Shown here in pieces: positions 45,289 to 54,641 of a stretch of DNA of 64,000 bases (its first letter is position 1; every line of letters starts with the position of its first letter). Source of the DNA: Polyangiaceae bacterium (GTDB taxonomy: Bacteria; Myxococcota_A; Polyangia; Polyangiales; Polyangiaceae); NCBI GenBank assembly GCA_016715885.1, contig JADJXL010000028.1, positions 806,001 through 870,000 on the forward strand, read 5' to 3'. Under the pieces are notes generated by a model. The model saw nothing but the letters and a program-made list of their open reading frames with translations. It had not been told where the DNA came from and made no database searches. Made by a program: the position numbers and the translations under genes.

Positions 45289-46554
45289 GTGACAGCCAAA
45301 CGGATTGACTTCGGTAGCGCGCTGAGCGAAGCGGCACACGCTCCAATCACGCTTGCATTCGAGCATTGGCGCGAAGTGCGCGTCATGCCCGGGCTCGCCG
45401 AGGTAACCAAAGAAAAACTCGTCGGGGCGCTCGTGCAAGGCGTGCAAGCAACGGCTAAACGGTCGGGCCTATCGCCAAGAGAAGTCCAAGCGATCCTGCC
45501 GTGGGCCGAGATGATGGCGCATGCCGACAAGATCGAAGCGGCACGAGTCCAAGCGCAGGCGACGTTCGAGCGTTATTCGCTCGCTGTCGGTGGTCTGCTC
45601 ACGGGCCTGGCAGGTGCCACGATCGAAGTCGATCCGCGTCGAAAGAGCGCCGCGCAAGCGCTGCTCAACGTATCGCGACGGTTTTCCCGGGAACGAGAGC
45701 TCGTGGCCCCCTTGAAACAGCTCTCCGCCGAGCTCGACATTTGGGAAGAGGGCATCGAGAAAGCCGCGGAGACCATTAACAAGAGCAATCTCGTCCAGCG
45801 CGTGCTTCAGCGCCGACTGCTCCTTCGCGTCTCGCTTGGGTTCTTGATCTTCTCCGTCATCTCGGTCGCCGTTGCGTTTCAGGTCCGCGAAAGACGAATT
45901 GCCGGCGCGCGTCAGCGCGTGGCTGCACGCATCGCGGCAATCAAGGACCCGTGCATACCCATCGAGCTGAGTGACGACGAGCAACGTCACGCGCTCCCCG
46001 AACACTTCGACGCCATCGACGCGAAGAAGAAGGTTTGCGAGGACAAACAGGCCAAGGAACGTTACTTGACGTCGTGCGACACGCTCGCCAAAGACCTCGA
46101 AACGGGCAAGCTGACGGCGGAAGACCAAGCAACTGCAAAAGATGCCGCCGCGCGTCTTGGCCGTGCTGCCGAGGGGAAACTGCAAGCCGAAGATTTGCTT
46201 GTAACGGCAGCGAGCATGCCGTGTGGGGACACCAAAGCGAAAGATCGCATTTGGCTTGCCTATGTACGTGCTGCCGTGCGCTCGAAGGACGCGTGGGGCG
46301 AGACGCCGAGCATTTCGGATGACTTGCGCAAGATGCTCGGCACGAAAGAGTTCGAGAACGAAACGGGCTACAAAGAAAACATCGGCAAAGATTCGGAAGC
46401 GATGGCGAGCAAGGCGATGGGCACGGGCAACGCCGAGGCGGTGGAGCGAGCCAAGAAGCTTTGCCAAGCACGCGTCGATTGGAAGCTCGAGATCGGCAAG
46501 AAGTGCGAACGTTTTCTGGCGCTCCAAGAGTCGCTCGAGAAAGCAAAGAAGTAA
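45289..46554 (+). CDS. Single-pass membrane protein of unknown family
   Basis: 421 residues from GTG 45289 with GAGGAACC upstream. The first 170 residues are cytosolic and helical, followed by one transmembrane helix (LLLRVSLGFLIFSVISVAVAF) and a 210-residue charged, Lys/Glu/Ala-rich helical domain with several cysteines (KDPCIPIEL; PCGDTKAKD). No family recognised. It precedes the Ser/Thr kinase by 67 bp and probably forms an operon with it. Confidence 0.65.
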   Translation: MTAKRIDFGSALSEAAHAPITLAFEHWREVRVMPGLAEVTKEKLVGALVQGVQATAKRSGLSPREVQAILPWAEMMAHADKIEAARVQAQATFERYSLAVGGLLTGLAGATIEVDPRRKSAAQALLNVSRRFSRERELVAPLKQLSAELDIWEEGIEKAAETINKSNLVQRVLQRRLLLRVSLGFLIFSVISVAVAFQVRERRIAGARQRVAARIAAIKDPCIPIELSDDEQRHALPEHFDAIDAKKKVCEDKQAKERYLTSCDTLAKDLETGKLTAEDQATAKDAAARLGRAAEGKLQAEDLLVTAASMPCGDTKAKDRIWLAYVRAAVRSKDAWGETPSISDDLRKMLGTKEFENETGYKENIGKDSEAMASKAMGTGNAEAVERAKKLCQARVDWKLEIGKKCERFLALQESLEKAKK

Positions 46555-46621
46555 CTTGTCGGGGCGAAACTTGCTCGTTCCAATCCTTGACTTTCGCGTA
46601 TAAATTAGTTCGATCGAAGCG

Positions 46622-47992
46622 ATGTCCGCAGGTGCCGTTGATGTCCACGCCTTAGCCGCGGCGCGCGTCGGCCAAATCCTGCGCGGCAAATGGCGACTCG
46701 ATGCGCTGCTCGGCGTAGGCGGATCGGCCTGTGTTTATGCGGCAACGCACCGGAATGGAAAGCGCGGCGCAGTAAAACTGTTGCGCCCCGACATCTCGGT
46801 CAATGAAGAAGCGCGAAGGCGCTTTCTGCGCGAAGGCTACGTCGCCAACCGCATCGGACACCCCGGTGCCGTCGTCGTCCTCGACGACGACATGGCGGAA
46901 GACGGTTCCGTCTTCCTCGTCATGGAGCTGCTCGAAGGACAAACCCTCGAAGATTTTGCTCGCTCATTTCCCGGCGCGCGCATGCGTCCGGGCGACATAG
47001 CACTCGTCGTGGACAAACTCCTCGACGTGCTCGCAGCAGCTCACGACAAAGGCATCGTTCATCGCGATCTCAAGCCCGAGAACGTCTTTTTGACCACCAA
47101 CGGTGACGTCAAGATCCTCGACTTCGGTACGGCTCGAATGGGTGAAAGCGCGAGCAACGGACGCATGACCGAGGTTGGGCACATCATGGGCACACCTGCG
47201 TTCATGCCTCCCGAACAGGCGCTCGGGCACACGGCTGAAATTGACGGACGCACGGATCTCTGGGCGGTCGGTGCGATCATGTTCTACGTTCTTTCGGGCC
47301 AGCTCATCCACACGGCCGAAACGCTGAACAAGGTGCTTTTGTCGGCGATGACGCGACGCGCACCACCTTTGGCGACGGTCGTGCCCGACGTACCGCGCGA
47401 GCTTTGCGACGTCGTCGATCGAGCGCTGATGTTCGAGAGAGACAAACGTTGGTCCGATGCACGAACGATGCAGCACGCGCTGCGTTTCGCGAGACAATCG
47501 CTGCCTGCGACGTCAGCCGTCGTTGCGATGGGCCCAGGGGGCGCGCGATTTCCTGGGCCGATGACGGGGAACGTTGCGCTTGCCCATGACGCACACGAGC
47601 CTTCGTCACGCAAAGGTCGACGCCTGGTGCTTGCGACAGGCGGGCTCGTTGCGATGGCCGCCGTCGTGACGGCGATTGTATTCGCATCGACCAGGCGAGC
47701 TGCACCGCGCGTGACGGCTGCGTCGGCAGCTCCAACGCTCGTCGCGGCGCCCGATACTGCGAGCGTCGCGCCGGCCGCATCTGCACCCGCACCGCCGACA
47801 GAGACATCGGCGCAAGCATCGGCAGCGCCCGTCGCAACGCCAAGCGCGCCGCTGCAAAGCGCGCCGCTGCAAACGAACGCGGGGGCGATTCCCAAGACGG
47901 CGACTCCGAAAACCACGACGACGACGAAAACGACCTCGAAGACAAAAACGCCGGACACCGGTGGCTCGAAGGACATCTTCAGCCAATGGTAA
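46622..47992 (+). CDS. Membrane Ser/Thr protein kinase
   Basis: 456 residues. The N-terminal kinase domain has GVGGSACVYAATH (P-loop), AVKLL (ATP Lys), HRDLKPENV, LDFGTAR and GTPAFMPPEQ, all intact. A transmembrane helix (RLVLATGGLVAMAAVVTAIVF) follows at about residue 345, and then a Pro/Ala/Thr-rich extracytoplasmic tail ending KDIFSQW. This is the common bacterial PknB-like topology without PASTA domains. Its last 7 bp overlap the start of the TPR gene. Confidence 0.92.
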   Translation: MSAGAVDVHALAAARVGQILRGKWRLDALLGVGGSACVYAATHRNGKRGAVKLLRPDISVNEEARRRFLREGYVANRIGHPGAVVVLDDDMAEDGSVFLVMELLEGQTLEDFARSFPGARMRPGDIALVVDKLLDVLAAAHDKGIVHRDLKPENVFLTTNGDVKILDFGTARMGESASNGRMTEVGHIMGTPAFMPPEQALGHTAEIDGRTDLWAVGAIMFYVLSGQLIHTAETLNKVLLSAMTRRAPPLATVVPDVPRELCDVVDRALMFERDKRWSDARTMQHALRFARQSLPATSAVVAMGPGGARFPGPMTGNVALAHDAHEPSSRKGRRLVLATGGLVAMAAVVTAIVFASTRRAAPRVTAASAAPTLVAAPDTASVAPAASAPAPPTETSAQASAAPVATPSAPLQSAPLQTNAGAIPKTATPKTTTTTKTTSKTKTPDTGGSKDIFSQW

Positions 47993-48951
47993 ACCAAGAC
48001 AAACAATCCTCGCCTTTTTCCCGTACTGCTCGTCTCGTCGCGCATGCCGTGACCATCGCGGTGATGTCCTATTCCGGCTCGGTGGTTGCCGACGAGATGG
48101 ACGAGAACATCAAGCGCGCGGAGACGCTCTTCAATGAAGCTCGCGCGGCGGTCAAAGCAAACGATTATCGAACGGCGTGTCCCAAGTTCGAGGAGAGCCT
48201 GAAGCTTGCACGGCGCGCAGGCACGCTCTTCAATTTGGCGCAATGCGAAGAGCACGAAGGGCGCCTCGTTTCGGCCGTGCGGTATTACAAAGAAGGAATC
48301 GTGGTGCTCGAGCCTGGTGATCCGAGGCTCGCGCCTTCGAAAAAGCAGCTTGCGATCATCGAGCCACGATTGCCATACCTGACCATCAAATTGGCGTCGA
48401 GTCTTCCCAAGGGTGGTCGCGTAACGCTCGATGGTCGTGAAGTGGAAGCAATCGATGTGGAATTCGCGGTTGATCCGGGCAAACACGAGATCAAGGTTTT
48501 GGTGCCGAAATACGCCGATGAAATTGCACACATCACGCTCGACGAAGGGGAGCACGGGACGATTACGGTCAAGGCAGGACCGCGCCTACCGGATGCTCCG
48601 GTAACCAATGCGCTCGGTCCACGCCGCATTGCAGCGATTGCTGCATTCGGTGTCGGGGGGCTGGGATTCGTAACGGCAGCGATCACTGGGGGGCTCGTGG
48701 TTTCCGCCAATGCGCGTATGGAGGAGGGCTGTCCGCAAACCGTGTGCACGACGGCAAAAGGTTATGAAGCCGCGCGACTTGGAAAAACGCTCCTCGTCGT
48801 CAATACCATTGCATGGGGCATGACCATTGCGGGTGCGGGCGCCGGTACGGCACTGCTGCTCTTGGACAAGAAAAAGGATGCGACGAAACCGAAAAGCGCT
48901 CATTCCCTGATGATCGGGCCTGGATTCGTAGGCATCGAAGGGAGCTTTTGA
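47986..48951 (+). CDS. Exported TPR/PEGA-like membrane protein
   Basis: 321 residues, with an ATG at 47986 overlapping the kinase stop by 7 bp. The leader ends AVADE-like. TPR-like helices (AETLFNEARAAVKANDYRTACPKFEES; GTLFNLAQCEEHEGR), a PEGA-like region (VTLDGREVEAIDVEF; VDPGKHEIKV) and two C-terminal hydrophobic helices match the paralogue at 32796. Its stop shares a base with the next start (TGATG), so it is translationally coupled to the Cys-rich lipoprotein. Confidence 0.8.
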   Translation: MVNQDKQSSPFSRTARLVAHAVTIAVMSYSGSVVADEMDENIKRAETLFNEARAAVKANDYRTACPKFEESLKLARRAGTLFNLAQCEEHEGRLVSAVRYYKEGIVVLEPGDPRLAPSKKQLAIIEPRLPYLTIKLASSLPKGGRVTLDGREVEAIDVEFAVDPGKHEIKVLVPKYADEIAHITLDEGEHGTITVKAGPRLPDAPVTNALGPRRIAAIAAFGVGGLGFVTAAITGGLVVSANARMEEGCPQTVCTTAKGYEAARLGKTLLVVNTIAWGMTIAGAGAGTALLLLDKKKDATKPKSAHSLMIGPGFVGIEGSF

Positions 48952-50273
48952 TGCGAAGGGCGCCCCATTTGCGAGCCATTCGTAGCGTTTTGGCATTCGC
49001 GACCATGTGCGTGGTCGGAGGCGGATGCATTGCGGTCTACAGCTTCGATCGAGAACCACCGGTTGGATGCAAAGACGCGAAGGATTGTCCTGGTTCGGAT
49101 GCATGTGGACAAAAGCTCTGTGAAAACGGCCTATGCAAGTTGTCCAATCCCGCTCCCGCGGGAGCATTGACGCTCAACAACAAGCCCGGAAATTGCCAAC
49201 GTTTCGTTTGCGACGGCAACGGGAATGAAGTCATCGCGATCGACGATACCAATGTACGCGTCGATGGGGACAATTGCACGGACGATGTCTGCACGAATGG
49301 GAAACCTTCCAATGTGCAGTCAAAAGAGGGGGCTCAATGCGGTACGGTCCCCACGGTCACGTGTTCGGCGGATGGCGTGTGCCAAGGATGCACGGCTCCC
49401 AGCGATTGCGGTGAAGACACGAAGTGCATCACATGGTCGTGTGAAGATTCGGTTTGCGTCAAGAATCTCGCAATCGTCGGCACCATCGCCGATGACCCCG
49501 TGCCGGCAGACTGCAAGAAAAACCTATGCAATGCCATTGGTGAAGCGCCCGAAGCGTTTGCCGCCGACGATGCTCCATCGGACGACGATCCGTGTACCGT
49601 CGATTATTGCCTGCCAAGCGGGGAGATCGCGCACGATCTTGCGTCCGAAGGCACGAGTTGCGGTGATTGTTTTGCTTGCGCCGCAGATGGTTTGTGCAAA
49701 CCCTGCGATGGAGCCACATCCGATTGCCACGAGGGCGCCTGCGTGCCCAAACCGCAAACGTGCGTGAATGACAGCGAATGCGCGAGCACCTATTGCGTCG
49801 ACGGGTTCTGTTGCGATTCCGAATGCTCGTCCACGTGCATGGCGTGCAGCCAGGCCAAAACGGGGATTCTCAGCGGCTTGTGTGCACCCGTAAAAAACGG
49901 CGAAGATCCGGACAACGAATGCAATAGCCCCGCTGCGGACACCTGCTTGAATGGCAATTGCAGTTGCGAAAACGGCGCTCCAGACGGCAATGAAACCGGC
50001 ACCGATTGCGGCGGAAGTTGCAATCCGTGTACCGGCACCTGGAATTGCGGTGGCGACACCGTATGCGATGGTAACGTCACGGCCACGTGCTGTGAACAAG
50101 TTTTCGAATTATGCTTCGCCTGTGTGGACCAGAGTCAAATGTGCAAAAATCTCCACGGCACGACCTGCGTTCTCGGCGCGAAAAACCAACGTTTCACGTT
50201 CGGCCTCGTCGGAAAAGGCAACTGCATTCCGACATTCAACGCGTGCAAATTCGTCGATTGCAAATGCCAGTGA
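48951..50273 (+). CDS. Cys-rich surface lipoprotein
   Basis: 440 residues from the ATG at 48951. The leader MRRAPHLRAIRSVLAF ends in a lipobox VVGGGC. About 60 cysteines occur in irregular short loops (CTAPSDCGEDTKC; CVNDSECASTYCVDGFCCDSEC), typical of disulfide-rich myxobacterial surface proteins. It is the last gene of the kinase operon and is translationally coupled to the TPR protein. A role at the cell surface downstream of the kinase is an inference. Confidence 0.75.
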   Translation: MRRAPHLRAIRSVLAFATMCVVGGGCIAVYSFDREPPVGCKDAKDCPGSDACGQKLCENGLCKLSNPAPAGALTLNNKPGNCQRFVCDGNGNEVIAIDDTNVRVDGDNCTDDVCTNGKPSNVQSKEGAQCGTVPTVTCSADGVCQGCTAPSDCGEDTKCITWSCEDSVCVKNLAIVGTIADDPVPADCKKNLCNAIGEAPEAFAADDAPSDDDPCTVDYCLPSGEIAHDLASEGTSCGDCFACAADGLCKPCDGATSDCHEGACVPKPQTCVNDSECASTYCVDGFCCDSECSSTCMACSQAKTGILSGLCAPVKNGEDPDNECNSPAADTCLNGNCSCENGAPDGNETGTDCGGSCNPCTGTWNCGGDTVCDGNVTATCCEQVFELCFACVDQSQMCKNLHGTTCVLGAKNQRFTFGLVGKGNCIPTFNACKFVDCKCQ

Positions 50274-50276
50274 CGT

Positions 50277-51113
50277 TCACGTCGCGTCGAACCGCGACTT
50301 CATGAACGCTTGCCACGCTGCCGCATCCATCGTTTCTTTTCCAACGAACTTCAATTTGAACGACGTCCAGTCCGGATGATTTTCTAGCTGGATCTCGAGG
50401 TCGATGATGTGCCCTTCGCTCTTATCGACCCAGATACTGCCGCCCTTGTTCTTCAAGCCGGGACCATCGATACGGTAACGCCGACACGGAAACTCGTTAT
50501 GCGTCTCGTCTTTTTCGTAGGTGACCGTAGCGAGTCCGCGGTATTCGAGCGCAGCTCCGGTCATCGCGAATGTCGGATTCACGAGCCCCACACGAAACGG
50601 CGCTTTCGGATCGCGCAGTAGGCGAAACGCCACGTTGAGGCTCGCCAAATCGAATTGATAGAAATGAAACGGCAAATCATCGATCGCCACCGTATGCCGA
50701 GTCTTGTCGGAAAACTCGATCGACATCACCCGCGTCAGAGCCGAATATTCGGCAACCGCATTGAGCTGTTCCCCGCCAAACCGCACTTTCCTCCATGACT
50801 CGAGCCTGACTGCCGAAAGCCGATCCCAATCCATCGTCGCCTTGACGTGAAACGTCGTCTGCGGCGTCGGCTCACGCCACCGATACGCCTCGAGCGTCGT
50901 TTGGTCGGACATGTAGAGCGATATGCGCTCGGGCGTCGAGCCGTCGATGTTCGACTTGACGTAGTGATAGACGATACCCACGGGCACGCGTGATGCTTCG
51001 AATTGAAACGCTTCCACACCCGCGACTGCCGGTGAAAACAGCGAAGGGAATAGCGAAGCACACCCGCAAAAGGCGAGTGAACTTACCAATAACCCCACCA
51101 TGGCGCCACGCAT
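50277..51113 (-). CDS. DUF3108-like lipoprotein
   Basis: 278 residues from 51113 (or ATG 51101). The leader ends LAFCGC (lipobox). The body is beta-rich (VPVGIVYHYVKSNIDG; RVMSIEFSDKTRHTVAI; GALEYRGLATVTYEKDETH; FPCRRYRIDGPG; IWVDKSEGHIIDLEIQL) and resembles DUF3108-type outer-membrane or periplasmic barrels that appear near lipid or lipoprotein transport genes. Function unknown. It converges on the kinase operon with a 3-bp gap. Confidence 0.6.
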   Translation of the reverse strand: MRGAMVGLLVSSLAFCGCASLFPSLFSPAVAGVEAFQFEASRVPVGIVYHYVKSNIDGSTPERISLYMSDQTTLEAYRWREPTPQTTFHVKATMDWDRLSAVRLESWRKVRFGGEQLNAVAEYSALTRVMSIEFSDKTRHTVAIDDLPFHFYQFDLASLNVAFRLLRDPKAPFRVGLVNPTFAMTGAALEYRGLATVTYEKDETHNEFPCRRYRIDGPGLKNKGGSIWVDKSEGHIIDLEIQLENHPDWTSFKLKFVGKETMDAAAWQAFMKSRFDAT

Positions 51114-51166
51114 CCGGGCACTCTAGCAGCAGTTCACCGAATCGAAAAGTTCTTGGTACTACGTAA

Positions 51167-52501
51167 TCAGCGCGATACGACGTGGGCGTCCGCGATCGAA
51201 AGCGCAGCATCGAGCGCTGCGATTCCCTCGTCGAGCTGCTCTTCGGTCACGATGAGCGGCGGCGCAATGACCAGATGACTGACCCATGCCAACACGGTCA
51301 CGCCGCGTTTGGTCATCTCCGCCGCGACTTGATCGATCACGAGCGGCTTGCGTGCTGCCTTGTCCTGCGGCGTGGCCAATGGCTCCTTCGTCGTGCGATC
51401 TTTGACCAATTCCACCGCCCAAAAAAGCCCGAGCCCCCGGACATCGCCAATGGACGGGTGTTTTTCCGCCAATGCACGCAATTTTTTGCCCAAAAGCTCG
51501 CCCATTTCGGCCGAACGTTCGATGAGGCCCAGCCTTCGGTACTCGTCAATCGCTGCAATGGCAGGCGCGAGCGTCAATGGATGCGCTTCGTACGTGTGCC
51601 CGTGCGCGAAAAAATTGTCCTCGAAATGATCCGCTACCGCGCGGTTCGTCGCGACGACGCCGAGTGGCACTGCCGCATTCGTCACGCCTTTCGCCGTCGT
51701 GAGGATGTCCGGCGTGATTCCCCAATTTTCCACGGCAAACCACTTTCCCGTGCGTCCCCAGCCAGTCATGACCTCGTCCGCAATCACGAGAACGCCGCGC
51801 TTTTTCGCGTGCTCCACGAGGCGCGGTAGATATTCGGGCGGCGGCACGAGCACGCCGTTGGTCCCGACAACCGGCTCGAAAATGATTGCGGCCACGTTTT
51901 CGTCGTGATCGATCATGTACGCGAGGTAATCGGCACACGCGACATTGCAGTCGGGATAGGTGCGACCAAGCGGGCAGCGATAACAATTCGCTTCGGGGCC
52001 AAAAATGACGCCCTGAATTTTGCCCGTCGGTTCGGCAAACCAGCGACGCATGTCGCCCGTCGCGGCAATCGAACCCGCCGTCGAGCCGTGATACGACGTG
52101 TAACGCGCAATGATTTTGTATTTGCCCGTCACTGCACGCGCCATCTTGATGGCCGCCTCGTTGGCCTCCGTGCCGGACGTGGCAAAGAAAAACTTATCGA
52201 GGCCCTTCGGCATGACTTCGAGCAGCTTCGCTGCCGCCTGCGCGCGCACGTCACACGTGTGCGCAGGCCCGATGAACGCAAGCTCCTTCGCTTGCGCGCA
52301 AATGGCATCGATGACCGCTTGGTTCTGATGGCCCAAGTTCGAGCACACGAGCTGCGATGAAAAATCGAGGTATCGTTTGCCCGCAGCATCCCAGAAGTAA
52401 CACCCTTCGGCACGCTTGACGTGCAAAGGCTTCCATCCGCGCTGAGCGCGCCACGTGCCGTACGTATGCCTCGCGGTAAACTCGGAAATGTCGTCGATCA
52501 T
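51167..52501 (-). CDS. Class III (PLP-dependent) aminotransferase
   Basis: 444 residues. The PLP motifs FATSGTEANEAAIKMA, YTSYHGSTAGSIAATGD, EPVVGTNGVLVPPPEYLPRL, ADEVMTGWGRTGKWFA and TTAKGVTNAAVPLGV (catalytic Lys) are intact. The family includes taurine-pyruvate, beta-alanine-pyruvate and GABA aminotransferases; the TNGVLVPPPEYLP segment is closest to those omega-aminotransferases. Specificity is not assigned. It lies upstream (in its own direction) of the DUF3108-like gene. Confidence 0.9.
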   Translation of the reverse strand: MIDDISEFTARHTYGTWRAQRGWKPLHVKRAEGCYFWDAAGKRYLDFSSQLVCSNLGHQNQAVIDAICAQAKELAFIGPAHTCDVRAQAAAKLLEVMPKGLDKFFFATSGTEANEAAIKMARAVTGKYKIIARYTSYHGSTAGSIAATGDMRRWFAEPTGKIQGVIFGPEANCYRCPLGRTYPDCNVACADYLAYMIDHDENVAAIIFEPVVGTNGVLVPPPEYLPRLVEHAKKRGVLVIADEVMTGWGRTGKWFAVENWGITPDILTTAKGVTNAAVPLGVVATNRAVADHFEDNFFAHGHTYEAHPLTLAPAIAAIDEYRRLGLIERSAEMGELLGKKLRALAEKHPSIGDVRGLGLFWAVELVKDRTTKEPLATPQDKAARKPLVIDQVAAEMTKRGVTVLAWVSHLVIAPPLIVTEEQLDEGIAALDAALSIADAHVVSR

Positions 52502-52542
52502 CTTGGCAGTCCTAGCATCACGGGTACGAGAACGCTTTCAGC

Positions 52543-53313
52543 TCACGGAATCTTCAGCACGTAGAACGTCTGCACCACACCCGACGGACGGGAAGGCTTG
52601 CCGAAGAGGCCCATGAGCTTGCTGTCGGAAGGAAGGTAAATGGCTTTGATTTCGGACACATCGAGGCGTCCGCCGGCGACTTGAAACACGACCGGCGGTT
52701 TGCCTTCGCGTAGCCCCTCGAGACGCCCGTTCCTGAACTTGAGCTTCATGCCGAGCGTGCTCACTTCGAGCTCGTCTCGACCATCCGGCCACCCGATACC
52801 GCGCACGTTCACGTAGCCGCCTTCTTCGAGCTTCTGCACGATTTTCGGCAGCAGCTCGTCGAGCTTCTCGTTCATGTGCTCTTCACACTCGCCGGGTTGA
52901 CAGATCCGGATCGGATCGCGGTTTGCACCGTCGTCACCGTAGAAAAACACGTCGATGCCGAAGTTTGTCTCGGTACGCTTTTCGTTTGGTACAGCAAACA
53001 TTTTCTTCGCGGCCGAAAATCCGATGCGGCGCCCGCTGGTCTTCACGATGTCCCGCGCAAGCGTCTCGGCTTCGCTCGCCGTCTTCGCCGGTTCCTTGGG
53101 CTTTGCATCGGCGACTGGCTGCGCGTTGCCATCGGTCGTCTCCGTCGTGTCGCCGCCGCTTTCCGCCTTCGCTTCCGCGTCCGCGGGTGCGTCGCTCTTC
53201 GCCGCAGCGTCGTCCTTCTTCACGTCGTCTGGCGTTGCAGGATCCGTTGAAGAGCCACCGCAACCCGCAAGCAAAGCGAACGTCACGAAGACGGAAGCGA
53301 CTGAGCGAACCAT
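52543..53313 (-). CDS. Lipoprotein of unknown function
   Basis: 256 residues from the ATG at 53313 (GGAGGT upstream). The leader MVRSVASVFVTFALLAGC is a lipobox. A Lys/Ala/Asp linker of about 60 residues leads to a compact domain (SGRRIGFSAAKKMFAV; GIDVFFYGDDG; EEGGYVNVRGIGWPDG; TFYVLKIP). I do not recognise it. It is divergent from the Cys-rich gene at 53470. Confidence 0.6.
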   Translation of the reverse strand: MVRSVASVFVTFALLAGCGGSSTDPATPDDVKKDDAAAKSDAPADAEAKAESGGDTTETTDGNAQPVADAKPKEPAKTASEAETLARDIVKTSGRRIGFSAAKKMFAVPNEKRTETNFGIDVFFYGDDGANRDPIRICQPGECEEHMNEKLDELLPKIVQKLEEGGYVNVRGIGWPDGRDELEVSTLGMKLKFRNGRLEGLREGKPPVVFQVAGGRLDVSEIKAIYLPSDSKLMGLFGKPSRPSGVVQTFYVLKIP

Positions 53314-53469
53314 GGGAGAACCTCCACCGACAACAGGTGTTCGGACACGCGACGATAAGCCAAATGCGCGCGGCACGCCAAGTAAAACGGGCGTCCTTCG
53401 ACGGCCGAATGCGGCGCATCGTGACGATCCCTCTTATCATCGCGACGTGCACGGGTACAATCGGACATC

Positions 53470-54468
53470 ATGCCCAACCACGTGCCTACCTTCGCCTCGC
53501 GCCGACGTTCGTTCGGCGTTGTCCATGCTTTTTCCTTGCTGCTCGTCGCCGTCGCATCGGCGATCGGATGCGCGGACGAGGCTCCCGGTCCGGGCCCCAT
53601 CCCGCTGCAAGAGCTTCGCGACGAACTGTCCACGGCGACATGCAACCAGTACGTACGTTGCGGGCTGATGCCGGATCAGGCCACGTGTGAAGCCGCTCAA
53701 GGCGACAGTCGCCTCACGCTTCAACTCTTGACCGACGCTGCTCTCGGCCGCGTCACGTACGACGAAGCTGGGGCACGCACGTGCGTCGAAGCGATCCGTG
53801 CTCGCAGTTGCGACAACCTGACCGCGACGCAAAAAGCGCTCGCTGACGCGTGTTCCAAGATGTTCGTCGGGACAATCCCCGAAGGTTCGTCGTGTTTGTT
53901 CAGCACCGAATGCGCGGGAGGCGGCACGTGCAACGTATCGATGTGCATGGGCAGTGGAGCATGCTGTCTTGGCGTATGCGAAAAACCACCTGCGCCGGTC
54001 GCGATCGGCGCCGATTGCACGACGAATCCGTGTGTGGAATCGGCGTATTGCGATGCGTCGGAGATGCCGCCCACCTGCAAAGCTCGCAAGGACAACGGCG
54101 ACGCGTGCGACGCCCAGGGTCAATGCAAAGAAGGCATGCGCTGCGACGTCAGCGGCAGCCTGCCGACGTGTTATTTGCTCTCGAATCGCAATGGCGCTTG
54201 CAACCCGGCGCTCGAAGCTGGAGGGTGCATTCGATTCGATGATTATTGTCACCCCACGGATCGAAAATGCACGCCGCTGCCCGGCGATGGTCAGCCGTGC
54301 ACGGAAGATGGTCAATGCATGGCCTACGCCCATTGCGATGCGGGAACATGTCGCAAGAGGCCGACCGAAGGTGGTGCGTGCAGCGATACCATCGATTGCC
54401 TCGGAACACTCGAATGCGTCGACATGGTATGCGCCGTGGATCCCTCGACGCAAGTGTGCGCGTATTAG
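53470..54468 (+). CDS. Cys-rich lipoprotein
   Basis: 332 residues. The leader MPNHVPTFASRRRSFGVVHA ends in a lipobox SAIGC. About 40 cysteines lie in EGF-like or myxobacterial 'CxxxxCxxG' loops (SSCLFSTECAGGGTCN; CDAQGQCKEGMRCD; CTEDGQCMAYAHCD). It is followed by two-hairpin element copy D and then the convergent Hsp33 gene. Confidence 0.75.
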   Translation: MPNHVPTFASRRRSFGVVHAFSLLLVAVASAIGCADEAPGPGPIPLQELRDELSTATCNQYVRCGLMPDQATCEAAQGDSRLTLQLLTDAALGRVTYDEAGARTCVEAIRARSCDNLTATQKALADACSKMFVGTIPEGSSCLFSTECAGGGTCNVSMCMGSGACCLGVCEKPPAPVAIGADCTTNPCVESAYCDASEMPPTCKARKDNGDACDAQGQCKEGMRCDVSGSLPTCYLLSNRNGACNPALEAGGCIRFDDYCHPTDRKCTPLPGDGQPCTEDGQCMAYAHCDAGTCRKRPTEGGACSDTIDCLGTLECVDMVCAVDPSTQVCAY

Positions 54469-54496
54469 CCTGGCGGATTGATGAAAGGGATAAATC

Positions 54497-54640
54497 GGGG
54501 GGTTTGGGGGGGCCGAGCCTCGCCGTGCTTTTGCGCAAGCAAAAGCACCGGGAGGCGAGCCTCGGCCCCCCCATCGTAAACTAGCCTCGCGCAGCGCGCG
54601 TCCCACGCGCGCGAAGCGAGCGTGCAAGTCCTGGCCCGGC
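54497..54640. repeat. Two-hairpin intergenic element, copy D
   Basis: GGGGGG-TTT-GGGGGGG, then stem 1 pairs 54506-54534 with 54539-54572: 12 bp, C/C mismatch, 6 bp, 10 bp, with GCAA (GNRA) loop; CGGGA bulge 54549-54553. Stem 2 is CTCGC 54586-54590 with GCGAG 54616-54620 and GCGCGCGT 54594-54601 with ACGCGCGC 54605-54612 around CCC. It is closest to the consensus. It lies between the convergent Cys-rich lipoprotein and Hsp33 genes. Confidence 0.88.
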
Positions 54641-54641
54641 T

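Noticed and set aside
46588..46604. Promoter TTGACT/TATAAA before the Ser/Thr kinase
   Set aside because: The two boxes are only 6 bp apart, so they cannot form a standard sigma-70 promoter.
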